A stretch of DNA of 54,887 bases, from positions 1-54,887 of the forward strand of contig NZ_CP029360.1 in assembly GCF_003130795.1 (NCBI RefSeq). Reading direction: 5' to 3'. A program made the translations under genes and the position numbers. The notes under the pieces were generated by a model. It worked only from the letters and a program-made list of their open reading frames with translations. It was not told the origin of the DNA and did no database searches. Shown here in pieces: positions 14,227 through 22,534 of the stretch (positions within the stretch are counted from its first letter, which is position 1; each line of letters begins with the position of its first letter). This stretch comes from Azospirillum thermophilum (GTDB lineage Bacteria; Pseudomonadota; Alphaproteobacteria; Azospirillales; Azospirillaceae).

Positions 14227-15411
14227 CTAAGCGGCGACCCCCTGCTGCGCACGAAGGGCGTCCAGCGTCGTCTGGACGATGCCCGGGGTCATCGCGGCCA
14301 CGACACGCGCCACCACGGCCGCCACCTGAGCCTCGCTGAGCGCGGGGGGCAGCGAGGTGGGCGCTGCAACCCTCCCAGCGCCCTGGAAGGCGTCCAGCGA
14401 GCGCTGGAGCGCCTGCTGGAGGTCCTGATCCGGTACGGCTTGCCCGCGGAGAAGCCCCTGGTACAGCGCCGGGTCGGTCGATTGCAGGGTCGATACCGCA
14501 AGCGCACCGTTCCCCCGGGAGCCGAGGAGCTGCGCAGCCCGGTCCAGCAGGGCGTCCAGCCGCTGCTCCGCCTTGCCGTCGGCGACCTGCCGCGCTGCGG
14601 CGACGGTCTCGCCGATCTGGCGACCGCCGGGAATCGGCAGCATGAGCGATTTCTGATCGGGTGGTGGACCGCCGCAGCGCGCCGGCCGTCTCGCGCGCGC
14701 GGGCGCTGGGTTGATTCCAGGGTTAATACAGGGTTCGGGTGACACGCCTGTCACCCTAAATCGATGCGATCTGTCACCCTTCTCGGCCTGATGTGTCACC
14801 CTTTCCTGCCCTGTCGCGGCGGGCACGGCGGCGTTATCCACAGGATGGCCGGCCGCCGCGGCGGAAAGGGCGACAGAACCGTCATCCTTTCCGGCCGCCT
14901 GCGCCGGATCTGCGGCCGGATGGGTGACGCTGGTGTCACCCTGCCCCTGGAGCGAGTCACCCTTATCGTTGGCGCCAAGGGTGACAGGACGATGAAGGGC
15001 GACAACGCTGTCATCCTCCTGCGGCTCGGCGCCATAGCCCAGGCGGGCGAGCAGGCCGTGGGCGCGCATATGCGCTTCCGTGCTGGCCAGCCAGCCCGGA
15101 TCGAAGGCGAGCTGGGCGGTGTCCCCGGGGCCGCGGCCGCCGGCGTGGCAAGCCACCAGCACGCCGGCGCTGCGCAACGCCGCCCTGGCCCGTTGGATGT
15201 TGCGCTTGCACTCGCCCAGCGCCGCCGCCAGGGTGTCCACCCCGATCCAGGTGACGAGGGTTTCGGAGGTCGACCAGACCTGCCGGTTGACCTGCTCCAG
15301 CATCACCAGCCCGATGCGCCGGTCGCGGTCCGTCAGCCCTGGTGCGAGCAACAGGGCGAGACGGAACCGGCCGACGGCCGCGCGAAAGCCCTTGCGCGCG
15401 TCCGCTGTCAT
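14227..15411 (-). CDS. O-like phage replication initiator with origin inside the gene
   Basis: 394 residues from ATG 15411 (GGGGG upstream). The N-terminal winged helix (about 30-105) contains VWSTSETLVTWIGVDTLAAA and KRNIQRARAALRSAGVLV, as in phage initiators. The middle, about residues 131-225, is a low-complexity linker whose DNA is packed with AGGGTGACA repeats and a DnaA box. The C-terminus is helical (LDALLDRAAQLLG, DLQQALQRSLDAF), perhaps for helicase recruitment. The arrangement mirrors lambda O and P1 repL, where iterons lie in the initiator gene. Confidence 0.78.
   Translation of the reverse strand: MTADARKGFRAAVGRFRLALLLAPGLTDRDRRIGLVMLEQVNRQVWSTSETLVTWIGVDTLAAALGECKRNIQRARAALRSAGVLVACHAGGRGPGDTAQLAFDPGWLASTEAHMRAHGLLARLGYGAEPQEDDSVVALHRPVTLGANDKGDSLQGQGDTSVTHPAADPAQAAGKDDGSVALSAAAAGHPVDNAAVPAATGQERVTHQAEKGDRSHRFRVTGVSPEPCINPGINPAPARARRPARCGGPPPDQKSLMLPIPGGRQIGETVAAARQVADGKAEQRLDALLDRAAQLLGSRGNGALAVSTLQSTDPALYQGLLRGQAVPDQDLQQALQRSLDAFQGAGRVAAPTSLPPALSEAQVAAVVARVVAAMTPGIVQTTLDALRAQQGVAA
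14737..15017. repeat. Probable lytic replication origin (iterons plus DnaA box)
   Basis: At least ten copies of AAGGGTGACAG or its complement lie in 281 bp: GGGTGACA/TGTCACCC (14737-14756), CTGTCACCCTT (14771-14781), TGTCACCCTT (14794-14803), AAGGGCGACAG (14866-14876), GGGTGAC/GTCACCC (14922-14941), GTCACCCTT (14956-14964), AAGGGTGACAG (14977-14987), AAGGGCGACAA (14995-15005) and CTGTCATCCT (15008-15017). A perfect DnaA box TTATCCACA is at 14834-14842. All of it is inside the initiator coding sequence. Confidence 0.82.
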
Positions 15412-15641
15412 GGCGCCCCCGGTGCTGCCCGCCGATTGGCGGCCTGGATGGCGCGCAGGTCGCGCTCCATGGCGATGCACGCGCACTCGCCGTCCGCCGG
15501 CGTCATCCGTTGCGGATCGAGGCCGAGCACCCGGCGCAGCCAGCGGTCGGGGTAGGCCCAGGCCTTGGACGCGGGGGCGATCCGGCAGGCGCCTCGTAAG
15601 CGCAGCCACATGGCATCCGCGCGGTCGTAGGCATCAAGCAT
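15408..15641 (-). CDS. Small hypothetical early protein
   Basis: 77 residues from ATG 15641 with AAAGGGGG upstream. Its start overlaps the antirepressor-like gene by 8 bases and its stop overlaps the initiator start (ATGA). Sequence LDAYDRADAMWLRLRGACRI, then CACIAMERDLRAIQAANRR; no domain recognised. Tight coupling suggests a replication-associated accessory role. Confidence 0.65.
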   Translation of the reverse strand: MLDAYDRADAMWLRLRGACRIAPASKAWAYPDRWLRRVLGLDPQRMTPADGECACIAMERDLRAIQAANRRAAPGAP

Positions 15642-16467
15642 CGTCGCCCCCTTTCCTCTGGTCCTTCCGCGGTTCTCGCCGCAGCTCGCCAATCACCTGT
15701 TGGCCGATCAACGTGCCGATCGCCGAGGCGACGGCGTTCAAGGCGTCCTGGCCCTGGCGCAGCATCGAATCCCGCAGCGCCAGACGGTGGGCCGCCAGCA
15801 TGTCCATCTCCGTGCGGGTGAGCGGGCCGGACAGCAGCGGGAACGCCCGGATGTCCGCATAGGTCGCCTGGGTCGGGGCGCGGGCGGCCGCCCGGTCGCG
15901 CAGGCCGGGATCGGCCTGCCATTCGGCCCGCGCGGCGCAGCCGGTGCAGAAGAAGGGTTCCGGCTCCGGGCGTGGCAGGGCGGCGGCGCCGGGCGCGTTG
16001 GGCGACCGGGCGGTCTTCAGGTCGCCGGCGGCCGCCAGCAGCCGCAGCCGCTCGCGCTGCGCCGGCGTCATCCGCCGCAGGTGGCCGACGACGTCGGCCT
16101 CGATCTCCGACAGGCCGGGAGCGCGGCCGGCCGCCGCCGCGTCGAACACCTCGACCACCGCGATGGTGATGTCGGTCGCCCGGTCCGTTTCCGACTTGGT
16201 CGTGATGTAGATGGCCTGGCGCTTGTTCAGCCAGAGGATCTTCCCCTTCCGACCGCCGCGTTTTCCGGTTTCTACCACGGTGGTAGAAACCGCCCCGAAA
16301 CGCTCAAGCGCTGGAAGGTGGCGCGCGATCAACTGCGCCAGTTTCCAGGGTACGGAGTAGCCGAGGATTTCAGCCAGCCGCAGGTGGCTGATTCGCGGCT
16401 CATGGTTGACTGTGGTGTTGATGTCCGCTGGCGAAAACGCGGACAGATCTCTGGTGTCTTGGGTCAT
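15634..16467 (-). CDS. Antirepressor-like DNA-binding protein (Rha/Bro type)
   Basis: 277 residues from ATG 16467. The N-terminal ~110 residues (HLRLAEILGYSVPWKLAQLI, ALERFGAVSTTVVE, KGKILWLNKRQAIYITTKS, TDITIAVVEVFDA) match the pattern of phage Rha/Bro/antirepressor N-domains. A CxxC pair (FFCTGCAARAEW) occurs later, and the C-terminus is basic. First gene of the leftward early operon. A perfect 25-bp palindrome inside the gene (16267-16291) may be its own binding site. Exact role unproven. Confidence 0.6.
   Translation of the reverse strand: MTQDTRDLSAFSPADINTTVNHEPRISHLRLAEILGYSVPWKLAQLIARHLPALERFGAVSTTVVETGKRGGRKGKILWLNKRQAIYITTKSETDRATDITIAVVEVFDAAAAGRAPGLSEIEADVVGHLRRMTPAQRERLRLLAAAGDLKTARSPNAPGAAALPRPEPEPFFCTGCAARAEWQADPGLRDRAAARAPTQATYADIRAFPLLSGPLTRTEMDMLAAHRLALRDSMLRQGQDALNAVASAIGTLIGQQVIGELRREPRKDQRKGGDDA
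16267..16291. repeat. Perfect 25-bp palindrome inside the antirepressor-like gene
   Basis: GGTTTCTACCAC, one central G, then GTGGTAGAAACC: 12-bp perfect arms, about 180 bases into the coding sequence. Such a long perfect palindrome in coding DNA is unlikely by chance. It suggests an operator for autoregulation or an RNA hairpin. Confidence 0.75.
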
Positions 16468-16538
16468 GAAAGAAGCCCCCTGAACGGCATTACAGGACGC
16501 CGCAAGGAAAGGCTTCGACGACCCACCCTGGCGGCGGG

Positions 16539-16823
16539 AGGTTCGAACCTGTTCAGGGCAGGCGCGGTTATTCGGCCGAAGCCTTATTACCCGCCCTCCC
16601 GCCATAGGGAGACCGTTCCGGACAGAATCCGGGCACGAAAAAAGCCGCATCGCGAAATGCGCGGGCGGCCAGCCGCCTGAACGGAGTTTCGACGCTCCAC
16701 CGCAAAGGATGGCGAAACCCCTGGGACTGGTCAAGCAGCTGCCCGGAAAAATATCAGAACCAGCACATTTTGCATACGGCGCTATGCAATTAGAGCGCGA
16801 GCGGGATCGACTCCCGCTCGCGC
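16539..16823. promoter_or_regulatory. Control region between early operon and rightward genes
   Basis: The 402-base gap 16468-16869 holds no gene I can support. It contains the palindrome AGGTTCGAACCT (16539-16550), a leftward terminator (16638-16661, listed separately), a TTGCATA/TATGCAA inverted repeat (16770-16776, 16783-16789) and a strong 12-bp stem GCGCGAGCGGGA / TCCCGCTCGCGC (16795-16806, 16812-16823) with a 5-base loop. The stem lacks a T-run, so it is either a terminator variant or an RNA leader of the rightward gene at 16870. Confidence 0.5.
16638..16661 (-). terminator. Leftward intrinsic terminator
   Basis: Minus strand: CGCAT stem, loop TTCGCG, ATGCG, then GGCTTTTTT. It shields the early operon promoter region from leftward read-through. 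Confidence 0.6.
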
Positions 16824-16869
16824 CTTGCCTACCATGGTCGAGGCCAGTCAACCCATGGAGGCAAACCAG

Positions 16870-17421
16870 ATGTTTGGAAAGAGACCGGATCCGGCGGTCG
16901 CGGAACTCGAACGACAGGTTCTCGATCTCCGCGAGGAGCTTGCCGATCTCCGGGTGCGCGTGAAGGTGCTGATCGAGCACAAGCCTGCGCCCAGTCGCGC
17001 GATCCCTGCGGCGCAGCGCCAACCAATGCCAGAGGTGTTTCCCCCGCCGGCGCCGGGCACGCTGGAAGGGCTGACCGCGGAGCTTGAGCGTTTGGACAAT
17101 CGCATAACGGCCGTCCACACTGACCTGATGAACCGCCAGACCGAGGTTCTCACCGAGATGGCGAAGGCAATGAACATCGTCAATTTGGTTAGCGAAACCA
17201 CCAGCAAGCGAACCGACAGCATGGTGCAGTTGGCTTACGAATCCGTCACGCTGTCCCACTTCCTTCTGTTCTTGGGGTCCTACCTGGAGGTCAACGGAAT
17301 CGTGCCGCGAGGTGGATTGCGGAAGGTTTTCGAAATGGTTTCTGGAAACATGTCCCCGGAGCAGAGGACGCACGGCGAACGTATCATCGGGAACCTGCAG
17401 AACTGGTGCAACCCCCACTGA
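16870..17421 (+). CDS. Coiled-coil protein, unknown function
   Basis: 183 residues from ATG 16870, placed 8 bases after GGAGG. A coiled coil (AELERQVLDLREELADLRVR) at about 11-30 is followed by a Pro-rich linker. A second helical region comes next (GLTAELERLDNRITAVHTDL, LTEMAKAMNIVNLVSETTSK), then a C-terminal helix set with moderate hydrophobicity (LSHFLLFLGSYLEV). No family recognised. It is followed by another coiled-coil protein, so the pair may act together. Confidence 0.65.
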   Translation: MFGKRPDPAVAELERQVLDLREELADLRVRVKVLIEHKPAPSRAIPAAQRQPMPEVFPPPAPGTLEGLTAELERLDNRITAVHTDLMNRQTEVLTEMAKAMNIVNLVSETTSKRTDSMVQLAYESVTLSHFLLFLGSYLEVNGIVPRGGLRKVFEMVSGNMSPEQRTHGERIIGNLQNWCNPH

Positions 17422-17514
17422 GCGGACCACTGGACGATCGGCGCACAGGAAACAGTGCCGGTCCGACCCCACATAATGTACGCTCGAGATGCATTTACGC
17501 CGGAGGGAAAGTTC

Positions 17515-17802
17515 ATGAACGCCCCATCCCCGCGCCAGCCCGGCCGAGCCGATGAGGCGTTGGACATTCTCCGACGGCTTGAGCCGGCGCTGACGGTTCT
17601 GCAGGGCGACCTGAACGACGTCCGGGCCGACCTGAAGGAAGTTCGTGCCGAGCAGCGACGCCAGGGCGAGCGGCTCGCGGCCCTGGAAGGCCGGGTTTCC
17701 CAGCTTCCGACGCTGATTCAGATCATCGGAACCGTGCTGGCGGTGAACGCCGGCATCGTTGCCGTCGCCTTCGGCCTGGTGAATGTGATCCGAGCGCAGT
17801 AG
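17515..17802 (+). CDS. Coiled coil plus C-terminal membrane anchor
   Basis: 95 residues from ATG 17515 (GGAGGGAAAG upstream). Residues about 13-60 form a coiled coil (VLQGDLNDVRADLKEVRAEQ) and about 68-92 a transmembrane helix (IIGTVLAVNAGIVAVAFGLV). The shape resembles XhlA-type and other small phage membrane proteins. It is expressed from the early/lysogeny side, not the lysis cluster, so exclusion is as likely as lysis. Confidence 0.65.
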   Translation: MNAPSPRQPGRADEALDILRRLEPALTVLQGDLNDVRADLKEVRAEQRRQGERLAALEGRVSQLPTLIQIIGTVLAVNAGIVAVAFGLVNVIRAQ

Positions 17803-17837
17803 GGCCGGTGGGCCTGCGTACTCTTGTGCCCCCGTCA

Positions 17838-18266
17838 TCATGCCGGCTCTCCCGCCCGCACTGAACACGGAATGGTGGCCACCAGGCTGGCCACCAACGC
17901 GCTCATCCTGGTGCTGATCGCCGGCGCGGCCGCCCCCTCTTCACCGAAGCCGCTCGGAGTCCGGGCGGCGCTGAGCTGGGTCCGCAGCGACCGCACCTCG
18001 TCCTCGAGCTGCTGCAGCCGGGCATCCTCGGCTGCGAAGGCCTCGGCGAAGACGGCGCGCAGGAAGTCGCTGCCGAACTGGGCCACCATCTCCTCGAACA
18101 GCCACATGCGGGGGGCGTAGCCCTGCAGCAGCCTGTAAGCCAGCGGGACCGAGATCCCGAAGGCGGCGGCGACATTCTTGGCCCGCGGCCCGCGGAACCG
18201 GGCACGCAGGAACAGCCGCACCCGGGGCCCGACTCCATGAACGGTATCAGTTTCGACGCTATGCAT
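17838..18266 (-). CDS. HTH regulator with coiled coil
   Basis: 142 residues. N-terminal helix-turn-helix (NVAAAFGISVPLAYRLLQGY, about residues 31-50) preceded by basic residues, a helical WLFEEMVAQFGSDFLRAVFA segment, then a coiled coil (ARLQQLEDEVRSLRTQLSAA). Leftward, opposite to neighbouring genes, so it is probably separately regulated. The upstream 18267-18312 and 18313-18468 stretches contain TGCATTATGCATA-type repeats but no further gene. Confidence 0.6.
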   Translation of the reverse strand: MHSVETDTVHGVGPRVRLFLRARFRGPRAKNVAAAFGISVPLAYRLLQGYAPRMWLFEEMVAQFGSDFLRAVFAEAFAAEDARLQQLEDEVRSLRTQLSAARTPSGFGEEGAAAPAISTRMSALVASLVATIPCSVRAGEPA

Positions 18267-18468
18267 GGCCGCCCGCCCCGCTTAGCGTAGCGGCCTCGCA
18301 TTTCGCGATGCTGTGCCGGATGCACTGCATTATGCATACCCCGGTGTGTTCCCATTGGGGTCTGCCCGTAGCAGGCAGGGGACGCTTGCTATGGCATGTA
18401 GCGTGCAGGTCCGGTCGGACAGCATGGAGAAGGCGGTGATGGGTAGCAGGCAGCGGATTGGCCATGGA

Positions 18469-18627
18469 TCACGGCTCCCGGCGCTTCGGTTTGCCACGGG
18501 GACGTACGGGCAGGCCGTAGGCGCGGAAGAGCTTCAGGATCGACGTGCGGCCGCGCCCGACCTCTTTGGCGAGCAGGTCCAGCGGTTCGCCAACGATGTA
18601 GCGGTCGTGGAGCTCCTGCAGCTGCAT
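18469..18627 (-). CDS. Small HTH protein
   Basis: 52 residues from ATG 18627; an upstream GTG at 18663 would give 64 residues and is equally open. Sequence QELHDRYIVGEPLDLLAKEV then GRTSILKLFRAYGLPVRP is a resolvase-like or sigma-like helix-turn-helix with a basic tail. It diverges from the XRE gene at 18793, and an inverted repeat between them could control both. Confidence 0.5.
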   Translation of the reverse strand: MQLQELHDRYIVGEPLDLLAKEVGRGRTSILKLFRAYGLPVRPRGKPKRREP

Positions 18628-18704
18628 CACCCGGTCGCCGGGAGCGATGATGTGGACTTGCACGATCTGTCTGACCCGCCTGTTCAACCCGCGACTGTCA
18701 TTAA

Positions 18705-18739
18705 TAGTCCTGGCACGGCAATTAAGCAACATAGGACTA
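18705..18739. promoter_or_regulatory. Divergent control region before XRE gene
   Basis: TAGTCCT (18705-18711) and AGGACTA (18733-18739) are a perfect inverted pair 21 bases apart in an AT-rich segment between divergent small HTH and XRE genes. Fits a lysogeny switch operator, but I cannot place the promoters firmly. Confidence 0.45.
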
Positions 18740-18792
18740 AACACCGTACAAGGGCAAATACCTGCTTGGACGGAGCCGCCATAATCGCGGCC

Positions 18793-19167
18793 ATGGCAAT
18801 CCGCTCGAACACCCCGGGCAGGCCGTACCTCTTGGTCGGTCAGCGAATAGAGGCATTGCGCCTGTATGCCGGCTTGACCGTGACTGAAATGGCCGAGGTG
18901 ATGGGCACCTCGCAGTCCCGCTACACCACGATCCAGTACGGCCGGGCCCTGCCCGATGCCGAAAAGTTGGAGCCGCTGTGCGTGCGGTGGGGCCTGTCGC
19001 TGGACTGGATATACCGCGGCGACCGCCGCCTGATGCCGGTAGGCATCATGGACGAGCTGGACGTGAAGCTGCAGACGCTGGTGGACGAGGAGGGGCGGCC
19101 GCACCAGCGCCGACCAGGCCGGCCGGCCGGAACCAGCAGGAAGCGCGCACCGAGGGAGGAAGACTGA
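18793..19167 (+). CDS. XRE-family regulator (repressor candidate)
   Basis: 124 residues from ATG 18793. Helix-turn-helix RIEALRLYAGLTVTEMAEVM, SQSRYTTIQYGRALPD, then LCVRWGLSLDWIYRGDRR, the LDWIYRG ending found in many alphaproteobacterial phage Cro/CI-like proteins. The C-terminus is basic (QRRPGRPAGTSRKRAPRE) with no peptidase domain. A similar protein is at 27558. Candidate prophage repressor or Cro, given the divergent operator upstream. Confidence 0.75.
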   Translation: MAIRSNTPGRPYLLVGQRIEALRLYAGLTVTEMAEVMGTSQSRYTTIQYGRALPDAEKLEPLCVRWGLSLDWIYRGDRRLMPVGIMDELDVKLQTLVDEEGRPHQRRPGRPAGTSRKRAPREED

Positions 19168-19180
19168 CCAGATCGGCAGC

Positions 19181-19567
19181 ATGACTGCCGATCTGCCCGG
19201 TCCTGCGGGCTGGTCGGGACCATACGACCCGGAACAGTACCTGCAGGCAGTATCTGAGATCGAGGCCTTCGACACGTGGGCCGACGCCGTCGGAATGCGC
19301 GACCCGGCGATCAGAGCCCTGTGGCTGGCGATTGCCCGTGCCGATCTGGCAGGGGAGCCCCTGACCACTGCGGACCTCTACCAGCGCACCGGCGTGTCCC
19401 GTTACGTCGTCTCGCGCATGGTGCGGCGTTGGGCGTCGCAGAAACTCTTGGTCGCCGAGCGAAACCCATTGAACCAGCGACATACTATAGTATGCTTGAC
19501 CAAGGATGGCCGCCGGTACCTGATGAAGGCGCTGGAAGCAGTGATCGAGCGGAATATTTCGGTTTAG
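19181..19567 (+). CDS. MarR-like winged-helix regulator
   Basis: 128 residues, 13 bases after the XRE gene. A helical N-terminus (EIEAFDTWADAVGM) precedes the winged helix: LTTADLYQRTGVSRYVVSRM (recognition), VRRWASQKLLVAERN and the wing HTIVCLTKDGRRYL. MarR-type transcription factor; ligand and targets unknown. Likely co-transcribed with the XRE protein. Confidence 0.75.
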   Translation: MTADLPGPAGWSGPYDPEQYLQAVSEIEAFDTWADAVGMRDPAIRALWLAIARADLAGEPLTTADLYQRTGVSRYVVSRMVRRWASQKLLVAERNPLNQRHTIVCLTKDGRRYLMKALEAVIERNISV

Positions 19568-19669
19568 AAATCCGATTATGGTTAGCGATTTGCTACCATC
19601 TGCTCAACTTTTACACCACCATACGATGGCGTGTTGCCGCGGCGCACAGTAGGCGCCTATTTTGCTCTC

Positions 19670-20011
19670 ATGCTTGGTTCCCTTTCCCGGCTGTGGCGCC
19701 GTCGGCTCGACGTCGTCCGCCGCATCGAGCGCGCGGCGTCGGTGCCGTCGGCGCTCGCCGATGAATTCGCTGACCTGAACGCGGTGATCGCCAAAGCACC
19801 TGCCGAGACTGACGATGACCGGGAAGTCAAGCTGGCCCTGCTCCGCGAGCTGGCGGAGGAGGCTCCTGACCGCGAGCTGATGCTCGATCTCATCGATTCC
19901 CTGGCGGAGGGGTTGCGTGCCGGGCGAGTCGTTGATGAGGCGCTACCGTTCTGCGTGCGCGGCGGCCGCGCGAAAAAGACGCAGGGACGGTATTTTCCGC
20001 TGGAAAAATAG
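19670..20011 (+). CDS. Hypothetical helical protein
   Basis: 113 residues from ATG 19670 (a GTG at 19631 is an alternative). Acidic, helical middle (LADEFADLNAVIAKAPAETD, VKLALLRELAEEAPDRELML), basic C-terminus. No ribosome-binding site. TTGCCG and TATTTT 18 bases apart end 6 bases before the ATG, so the message may be leaderless. No family recognised. Confidence 0.5.
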   Translation: MLGSLSRLWRRRLDVVRRIERAASVPSALADEFADLNAVIAKAPAETDDDREVKLALLRELAEEAPDRELMLDLIDSLAEGLRAGRVVDEALPFCVRGGRAKKTQGRYFPLEK

Positions 20012-20062
20012 ACACGAAACGGCAATTAATTGGGGCAGAACTACCCCGATGGGATTGCCGCC

Positions 20063-20335
20063 ATGGTTCCAGACGCGCACACCAGGGCCGTGCAGCAGCT
20101 TTGCCGTGCTACACGTCGCCCGCGGGAGTATGCACCGCCACCTCTGACTGAATCGGACCTGCTGGCGGCCCTGCGCCACATGGTGGACATCGGCCGTGCC
20201 TGTCTGGACGAGCTGCCCGGCTTGGCCGCGGCGCCGGCCGTGATCCTGCGCAAGTGCCGCAACCGCGGCTGGGTGTGGGGTAGCCGGGTGACCATTGCCG
20301 GCCACCGCGCCCTCCAGGAGGCCGATCATGCCTGA
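20063..20335 (+). CDS. Hypothetical protein preceding ParB-like gene
   Basis: 90 residues from ATG 20063. Sequence PLTESDLLAALRHMVDIGRA, then ILRKCRNRGWVWGSRVTIAG and HRALQEADHA. The C-terminal part resembles a small winged-helix end. It overlaps the following ParB-like gene by 8 bases, so the two are translationally coupled. Role unknown. Confidence 0.55.
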   Translation: MVPDAHTRAVQQLCRATRRPREYAPPPLTESDLLAALRHMVDIGRACLDELPGLAAAPAVILRKCRNRGWVWGSRVTIAGHRALQEADHA

Positions 20336-22433
20336 CACCACGTTGCTGATCAGCCCGTTGGCTGCCAGCCTGTTCGAACGGATGCGCGCGGCAGGAATGG
20401 GGATCCCGGATCTGGCGAAGGCTGCAGGCATACCGAAGGCATCCCTGGAGCGCCTGTTTGTCGGCATGGCAACCGACCTGCCGGCAGCCGAGCTCGGGGC
20501 GGTCGCGGCCTTCTTCGGGGTGGAGCCGGAAGCGCTGACCCAGGCGGTGCAGACCGGTACCGGGCTGCCTGCGAAATCGTTTCGGGGCGAGCGGGTGCTG
20601 CTCCCGCTGCGCGTCCTGCGGCGGTCGTCGCGCAACCCGCGCAAGCACTTCGATCCGGAGACCTTGCGGCAGTTGGCGGACTCGATCCGGTCCTTCGGGA
20701 TTCTGCAGAACCTGGTCGTGCGGCACGATCCCCAGCCGGGCCAGCCCGAATTCGTGATCGTCGCCGGCGAGCGGCGGTTCCGCGCGGCCAGCCTGCTGGC
20801 GGAGGCCGGAGACCTGGACCCCGATCAGCCGATCATCCCGGTGGCGGTGGTCGACGCCGACGACGCCCGTCACACGGCGATGGCCATCCTGGAGAACCTG
20901 CAGCGCGAGGCCGTCCACCCCCTGGACGAGGCGCAGGGCTTCGCCGACCTGATCGCCCTTGACCCTGACCGCTGGCGGCCGAGCACGATCGCGCAGGAGA
21001 TCGGGTGCAGCGCGCGCCATGTGCAGCTGCGCGTCGGCATGTTGCAGAAGCTGTGCGACCAGGCGCAGCGTGCCATGCGTGCCGGCCTGCTGACCGTCTC
21101 CCAGGCCTATGTGCTGGGGACGGCCAGCCACGCGAGGCAGGCCGAGGTCCTCCGCCACATCGACCGTTACCAGACGCTGCAGCAGCTGCGTGACGCCGTC
21201 ACCGACGGCCTGGTGCCCGTCACCCGCGCGAAGTTCGACCTCGACGGCTTCGCCGGCCGGATCATTACGCTGGACAACGGCGCCCGCTACTTCGCCGACC
21301 GGGAGGAGTTTCTGGCGGCCCAGCGCGCGGCCGGCAAGTCCCTGGCGGACGCGATGGCCGAGGCCTGGGCCTGGGCCGAGTTCCTGGAGGATGGCTGGTT
21401 TCCAGCAAACCGCTTCGAGCCGGAGCGCAGCGACGAGGCCGGCGCCGGCGTGCTGGTGCTGATGCACCCGATTACCGGTGTGATCACGATCCATGACGAG
21501 CTGCTGCCACGGCAGGAGCAAGCACGGCCTGCCCCTGCCCCTGCCCCTGCCCCGGAGCCGGAGACCTGGACCCCGTCGGTCGCGCCGCAGGACCAGACGA
21601 CGGCAACCCAGGCCCCGGACGCGACGCAACGCCGGCGGGACGAGGAACAGGTGGCGCAGCTCCGCCAGTCGCTGGCCGACCGCATCGCCAAGGACAGCCG
21701 CACCGCCCTGGCGCTGCTGCTGGCGGATGCCTTGCGCAGCGAGGAGGATGCAGGGGTTCTCGAGCGCGGTCCCAGCGACGACCCTGGCCTGCCCGCGTCG
21801 CTGTGCCGATCTGGCGGACCGCTGGCCACTCTTGGCGGCGACGTCATGCCGATCGGCCGCGGTCGCGTGGCGGCCCGTGATGAGGAGGCCACGGGGCTGA
21901 TCTTGAGCCGGCTGATGAGCATGCCGATGCTGCAGCTGCTCGAGGCTTTCGCCGCCTGGGTCGCCGACCATCTTGCGACTCCCGCCGGCGACCTGTCGCC
22001 GGCGCTCAGGGAACTCGCGCGGGGCTATGGAATCGCCACGCCAGGGCAGCCGCAACAGTCCGCTGATCAGGATGCACAGGACCTGGTCGACCGCGCCCGG
22101 CAGCCGGACCCGGCGCCCGATGCTGATCTGCCGCTGCTGATCACCTACAGCGGCGGTAACCAGATCGACGGGCGGTTGATGGAGAGATTCGCCGTGGCCG
22201 TCGCCCCCTTCATCGACGGACAACGGTCGGTCAAGGTCACGTTGCCTGACAGCAAGATCGGGCTGCAGCTGAGCCGGTGCGGCGATGACGAGAGCCGGTA
22301 CGAGATATCGAGCTACATCGACCAGTCCGGCTGCCACTGGAGCCACAGCTGCATGAGCAAGACGAGGGTTGTCGCGTTCCTGCGCGAATGGCTCCGGAAG
22401 GAAGAAGCCGAGCGCAGGCTGACCATCCATTGA
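20328..22433 (+). CDS. Large XRE-ParB fusion protein
   Basis: 701 residues from ATG 20328 with AGGAGG upstream. N-terminal XRE-like domain (about 10-70: GIPDLAKAAGIPKASLERLF), then a ParB/Srx nucleotide-binding domain (about 92-190: RNPRKHF, IRSFGILQNLVVR, GERRFRAASLL). A KorB-like HTH follows (STIAQEIGCSARHVQLRVGM), then a Pro/Ala linker (about 400-420) and a ~280-residue C-terminal region of unknown fold. ParB proteins bind CTP and DNA. No parA adjoins, so the role may be regulation, DNA modification control or replication. Confidence 0.8.
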   Translation: MPDTTLLISPLAASLFERMRAAGMGIPDLAKAAGIPKASLERLFVGMATDLPAAELGAVAAFFGVEPEALTQAVQTGTGLPAKSFRGERVLLPLRVLRRSSRNPRKHFDPETLRQLADSIRSFGILQNLVVRHDPQPGQPEFVIVAGERRFRAASLLAEAGDLDPDQPIIPVAVVDADDARHTAMAILENLQREAVHPLDEAQGFADLIALDPDRWRPSTIAQEIGCSARHVQLRVGMLQKLCDQAQRAMRAGLLTVSQAYVLGTASHARQAEVLRHIDRYQTLQQLRDAVTDGLVPVTRAKFDLDGFAGRIITLDNGARYFADREEFLAAQRAAGKSLADAMAEAWAWAEFLEDGWFPANRFEPERSDEAGAGVLVLMHPITGVITIHDELLPRQEQARPAPAPAPAPEPETWTPSVAPQDQTTATQAPDATQRRRDEEQVAQLRQSLADRIAKDSRTALALLLADALRSEEDAGVLERGPSDDPGLPASLCRSGGPLATLGGDVMPIGRGRVAARDEEATGLILSRLMSMPMLQLLEAFAAWVADHLATPAGDLSPALRELARGYGIATPGQPQQSADQDAQDLVDRARQPDPAPDADLPLLITYSGGNQIDGRLMERFAVAVAPFIDGQRSVKVTLPDSKIGLQLSRCGDDESRYEISSYIDQSGCHWSHSCMSKTRVVAFLREWLRKEEAERRLTIH

Positions 22434-22534
22434 TCTGCGGTGTCCGGGTCGTGACGGACACCACAGCGGCGGCCGCCGCCTTCCCCCCACGTACCCGGGC
22501 GGCGGCCGCCAACCCACCTGCAGGAGAGCCTCCG

